Positions 41,152 through 43,481 of a stretch of DNA of 43,481 bases are shown in pieces. Numbering within the stretch: the stretch's first letter is position 1; each line of letters opens with the position of its first letter. The stretch lies in the NCBI RefSeq assembly GCF_012911935.1, contig NZ_JAAXLA010000059.1, forward strand, positions 1 through 43,481, written 5' to 3'. The position numbers and the translations under genes are program-made. The notes under the pieces are model-generated. The model made no database searches, had not been told where the DNA came from, and saw nothing but the letters and a program-made list of their open reading frames with translations. Origin of the DNA: Pseudonocardia acidicola. Lineage in GTDB: Bacteria; Actinomycetota; Actinomycetes; Mycobacteriales; Pseudonocardiaceae.

Positions 41152-41516
41152 AAGAGGAGGACGGGTCCTGGTACGACGAGGAAGCGGGCCCGCTCGTCAG
41201 GCCGTATTTCCTAGCTGGTGGTAGGAGCCGTCCGGCCCGCAACGATCTGGAAATGATCACGCTCGTGGTAGCTGTGGCAGAAGAGCTGGGCGAGAGGCTG
41301 GGCCCCGAATACGCCGAGATCTTACGTCTCTGTCAGCATCCGTCGTCGGTGGCGGAAGTCGCCGCGATGATGGATCTTCCGCTCATGGTGGTCAAAGTGA
41401 TACTCAGCGATTTGATCGAGCGCGGGTACGTGATTTTCCGTTCCCCGCCGACTACTTCAGATCTTCCGAGCCCAGAACTACTCCAGGCGGTCCTTGATGG
41501 CATTCGCAGGATCTGA
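41148..41516 (+). CDS. cvnC: DUF742 protein CvnC
   Basis: This 122-residue DUF742 protein carries the family signature VRPYFLAGGRSRPARNDLEM and a winged-helix-like C-terminal part (CQHPSSVAEVAAMMDLPLMV, ILSDLIERGYVIF). The fold suggests DNA or protein binding; its biochemical role is not established. ATG 41148 overlaps the cvnB stop, and the end overlaps the start of cvnD by about 20 bases, so the set is translated together. Confidence 0.92.
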   Translation: MKEEDGSWYDEEAGPLVRPYFLAGGRSRPARNDLEMITLVVAVAEELGERLGPEYAEILRLCQHPSSVAEVAAMMDLPLMVVKVILSDLIERGYVIFRSPPTTSDLPSPELLQAVLDGIRRI

Positions 41517-42108
41517 TCGCGGACCGTCGCCGGCCTTGGCCTCCGCGGTGAAAATCCTCATCGCAGGAGGTTTCGGTGTCGGCAAGACCACGATGGTGGG
41601 CTCCGTCAGTGAGATCCGGCCCTTGCGCACGGAAGAGCTCCTCAGCGAGTTGAGCACCGATGTGGACGATCTGTCAGGAGTGGAGAGCAAGACAACCACG
41701 ACAGTGGCCATCGACTTCGGCCGGATCACCATCAATCCGCAACTCGTCCTCTACCTCTTCGGAACGCCGGGCCAGCAACGCTTCTGGTTCATGTGGGACG
41801 AACTCGCACGCGGGGCGCTCGGTGCGGTCGTCCTTGCCGACACCAGAAAGCTCGACAACTGCTTCGCCGCGCTGGACTTCTTCGAGCGGCGGAACATGCC
41901 GTTCATCGTGGCGGTGAACTGCTTCCACAACGCTCCCATGTATGAACTCGAGGAGGTTCGGGAAGCGTTGGACCTCGACGACGGTGTCCCGATCGCACTC
42001 TTCGATGCCCGCCAGCGCGAGCGCAGTAAACAGGTTCTGGCAACATTGCTCGAGTATCTTCTCCGATTGCAGACGCCCAATGCGGGCCCCTCGGCGGTGT
42101 TCTCCTGA
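41497..42108 (+). CDS. cvnD: Conservon GTPase CvnD
   Basis: This 203-residue small GTPase has a P-loop GGFGVGKTT, a switch region with TTTTVAIDFGRI and a G3 motif FGTPGQQRF. The G4 position reads NCFH; family members usually have N-x-F-D, so the aspartate that reads the guanine base is replaced by His. Nucleotide specificity may therefore be relaxed. ATG 41497 is chosen over the adjacent TTG 41494; both lie within the cvnC end. It completes the conservon, with the kinase-like CvnA and regulators CvnB/CvnC upstream. Confidence 0.9.
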   Translation: MAFAGSDRGPSPALASAVKILIAGGFGVGKTTMVGSVSEIRPLRTEELLSELSTDVDDLSGVESKTTTTVAIDFGRITINPQLVLYLFGTPGQQRFWFMWDELARGALGAVVLADTRKLDNCFAALDFFERRNMPFIVAVNCFHNAPMYELEEVREALDLDDGVPIALFDARQRERSKQVLATLLEYLLRLQTPNAGPSAVFS

Positions 42109-42544
42109 CATCGGCTCGTCCGGCCGAACCGGGGTAGGCGCCAGGCCGGCCTTCCGCACGTCGGCTCCTGCTCAGCCGGTGGGCCACGGAGGGTAATGCT
42201 GTGGGCACGGTTTGCGATGACGCTGTGTGCTCCCCGCAGAAGTGAGGCCCGGCCCCGGATCCGTCCGCCGGCAACGGGTTCGGCTGCGATGAGCTCGTCG
42301 CAGGTGCCAGGGGGCGGTCGCGTCACGACGCGCACCTACCGCACCGGCGGCTCTCCGGCCCCCAGCACGTTCACGCCCCGAGCCGGCCCAGGGCGGACGG
42401 GTTGAGCGGGTGCTGGTGGCGACCGCCGACATGGTGCAGGGCACTGCACGGGCGGCGCAGCTGCTCGACAGCGGCCGCCGACACCGTCTGGCAGGCCGCT
42501 ATTGATGAGGGCCCCAGCTGCGGATCGTCATGCGGACTGCTCAG
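42109..42544. other. 436-base stretch without a supported gene
   Basis: Between the conservon and the hairpin at 42545 no frame has a Shine-Dalgarno sequence plus recognisable similarity. One short forward reading around 42404-42502 (RVERVLVATADMVQGTARAA then QLLDSGRRH) looks protein-like but has no start and ends at a stop near 42504. It may be a decayed gene of unknown kind. Confidence 0.4.
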
Positions 42545-42573
42545 GCGCGCCGGCGACGAGGTCGCCGGCGCGC
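42545..42573. terminator. 13-bp perfect hairpin
   Basis: GCGCGCCGGCGAC (42545-42557), loop GAG and GTCGCCGGCGCGC (42561-42573) are perfect arms. It lies 67 bases past the end of the minus-strand YedE gene, the most likely gene it terminates. Confidence 0.55.
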
Positions 42574-42639
42574 TGTGATCCGAGTGTGGCCGAGGGCGAA
42601 GCACCGGTTGCCCGAGGAATGGACCGGCTGCCTGGACCG

Positions 42640-43056
42640 CTACAGCCCGCAGGAGCCGCGGTCGAGGTGGAAGTACCTGCCGTTGGCCCAGCGGCAGAGC
42701 CGGATGCCGACGACGACGCCGACGATCGTGATGAGCGCGGGAAGGTACCCGCTGGCGACCTGAATGATGGGGATCGCCGGGCAGCCGCCCGAGATCGCCC
42801 AGCCCGTGCCGAACAGGATCGCGCCGGGGATGACGCCGGCGTGGATGCGCCCCGGTGTCCGGCGGACCCGCAGTAGGGCGAAGACCACCACGATGATCGC
42901 AACGGCCCCGGCGAAGGACAGCAGCATGCGCAGGTCCTGGAAGGTGAACATGCGGTTCAGTTCGGTGTAGTCGCCGAATCCGATGTTGGTGACGGTGAAG
43001 CCGAGGGCCAGCCCGGCGATGATGTTGGCGATGAGGATCGAGCCCCGGGTGCGCAT
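42640..43056 (-). CDS. YeeE/YedE-family sulfur-transport protein, second half-unit
   Basis: This 138-residue membrane protein of the YeeE/YedE (TsuA-like) family has about four helices. Key motifs are GLALGFTVTNIGFGDYTELN at the start and TGWAISGGCPAIPIIQVASG with the conserved cysteine of the GxCPG-type motif. In the family, cysteines line a path for thiosulfate or other sulfur species. ATG 43056 shares its first base with the stop of the upstream unit (TGATG), so the two are coupled. The C-terminus has further cysteines (RLCRW, RGSCGL). Confidence 0.85.
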   Translation of the reverse strand: MRTRGSILIANIIAGLALGFTVTNIGFGDYTELNRMFTFQDLRMLLSFAGAVAIIVVVFALLRVRRTPGRIHAGVIPGAILFGTGWAISGGCPAIPIIQVASGYLPALITIVGVVVGIRLCRWANGRYFHLDRGSCGL

Positions 43057-43481
43057 CAGATCACCTTCCACAGCAGGAACGACACGAGGACGGCGGTGCC
43101 GAAGAAGACGGCGGTCGCGACGAGGCTGACCGGGCGTAGCCGGCCGCAGCCGCTGAGCCCGTGACCGGAGCTGCACCCCCCGGCGAGGCGGGTGCCGAAG
43201 CCGACGAGCACGCCGCCGACGAACAGCACGGCGATCATCGTGGTCGGGGAGGCGGTGACGATCTGGCGGAAGCCGGCGCCCATGTCGAACCGGAGCTGGA
43301 ACCGCCCGGCGGTGACCGCCGCTATCCAGCCACCGAGGAAGATCGACAGGAGTAGGGCGGCCTGGGTGATCAGAGGCGCCGGGCGGTGGCTCGCGGCCGG
43401 GGCCGTGCCAGCCGCCGGTGGCTCGGCGTCCTGGCTGGGTGGCGGGGCGTCTGCGAGCGTGGTGTGCCGGGGGGTGGGGCC
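43056..43481 (-). CDS. YeeE/YedE-family sulfur-transport protein, first half-unit (partial)
   Basis: The frame is open from the right window edge to the stop at 43056, about 141 codons, so the true start lies outside or very near the edge. A Pro/Ala-rich N-terminal stretch is followed by a helix (ALLLSIFLGGWIAAVTAG), then MIAVLFVGGVLVGFGTRLAG and GGCSSGHGLSGCGRLRPVSL, the family motif with its conserved cysteine, and a last helix (ATAVFFGTAVLVSFLLWKV). With the downstream gene it makes the common split YedE pair for sulfur-compound uptake. Confidence 0.85.
   Translation of the reverse strand, partial: GPTPRHTTLADAPPPSQDAEPPAAGTAPAASHRPAPLITQAALLLSIFLGGWIAAVTAGRFQLRFDMGAGFRQIVTASPTTMIAVLFVGGVLVGFGTRLAGGCSSGHGLSGCGRLRPVSLVATAVFFGTAVLVSFLLWKVI

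Noticed and set aside
1..43481. CRISPR array or other regularly spaced repeats
   Set aside because: I looked for repeated 25-40 base units at regular spacing on both strands and saw none.

Overview
The window is high-GC DNA with dense, often overlapping genes, GTG/TTG starts and actinobacterial families (a complete mce operon with YrbE permeases, a cvnABCD conservon, a CdaR/PucR regulator, an NDMA-type alcohol dehydrogenase, DUF3556). It is chromosomal DNA of an actinomycete. The absence of a lipoprotein MceE and the gene content suggest Pseudonocardia or a relative, but the genus is a guess.

Layout. 1-1760 is a graveyard: a transposase tail, an IS5-like transposase scrap, an integrase scrap and a frameshifted Mce-type ABC ATPase pseudogene. 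2.0-4.7 kb has a universal stress protein, then an aldehyde dehydrogenase and an SCP2 lipid-binding protein. 4.9-6.6 kb has a small membrane protein divergent from a GAF/HisKA_3 sensor kinase. 6.86-21.4 kb is one co-directional block: yrbEA, yrbEB, the Mce ATPase, six MCE proteins, then (after a perfect 17-bp hairpin and a tiny coupled ORF) an MMPL/RND-like transporter, a membrane-anchored SurA/PpiC-type foldase and a small membrane protein. 21.4-23.9 kb has a NarL-type response regulator convergent with a second histidine kinase and a membrane protein. 24.0-27.6 kb is a compact oxidation cluster: NDMA-type alcohol dehydrogenase, R2-like ligand-binding oxidase (R2lox), 7Fe ferredoxin and TrxR-like ferredoxin-NADP reductase. 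Convergent to it (27.8-32.5 kb) are a PYROXD2/phytoene-desaturase-like flavoprotein, a DUF3556 membrane protein and an acyl-CoA synthetase, divergent from a PucR regulator. 34.2-34.7 kb holds a decayed tRNA-like sequence and an integrase remnant. 35-38 kb is a redox cluster with two healthy genes (flavoprotein disulfide oxidoreductase-like, SDR) between a broken VOC gene and a broken gnd. 38.2-42.1 kb is a conservon (cvnABCD). The right end has a YeeE/YedE sulfur-transport pair on the minus strand.

How it may fit together (inference). The most interesting unit is R2lox with what looks like its own NADPH-to-ferredoxin electron supply. R2lox is a Mn/Fe two-electron oxidase that binds a long-chain lipid but has no established physiological substrate or redox partner. 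Around it are proteins that could import a lipid (Mce), carry it (SCP2), oxidise an alcohol and an aldehyde (ADH, ALDH) and activate an acid to its CoA ester (AMP-forming ligase). This reads as a candidate lipid hydroxylation-to-acyl-CoA pathway, although no single step is proven by sequence alone.
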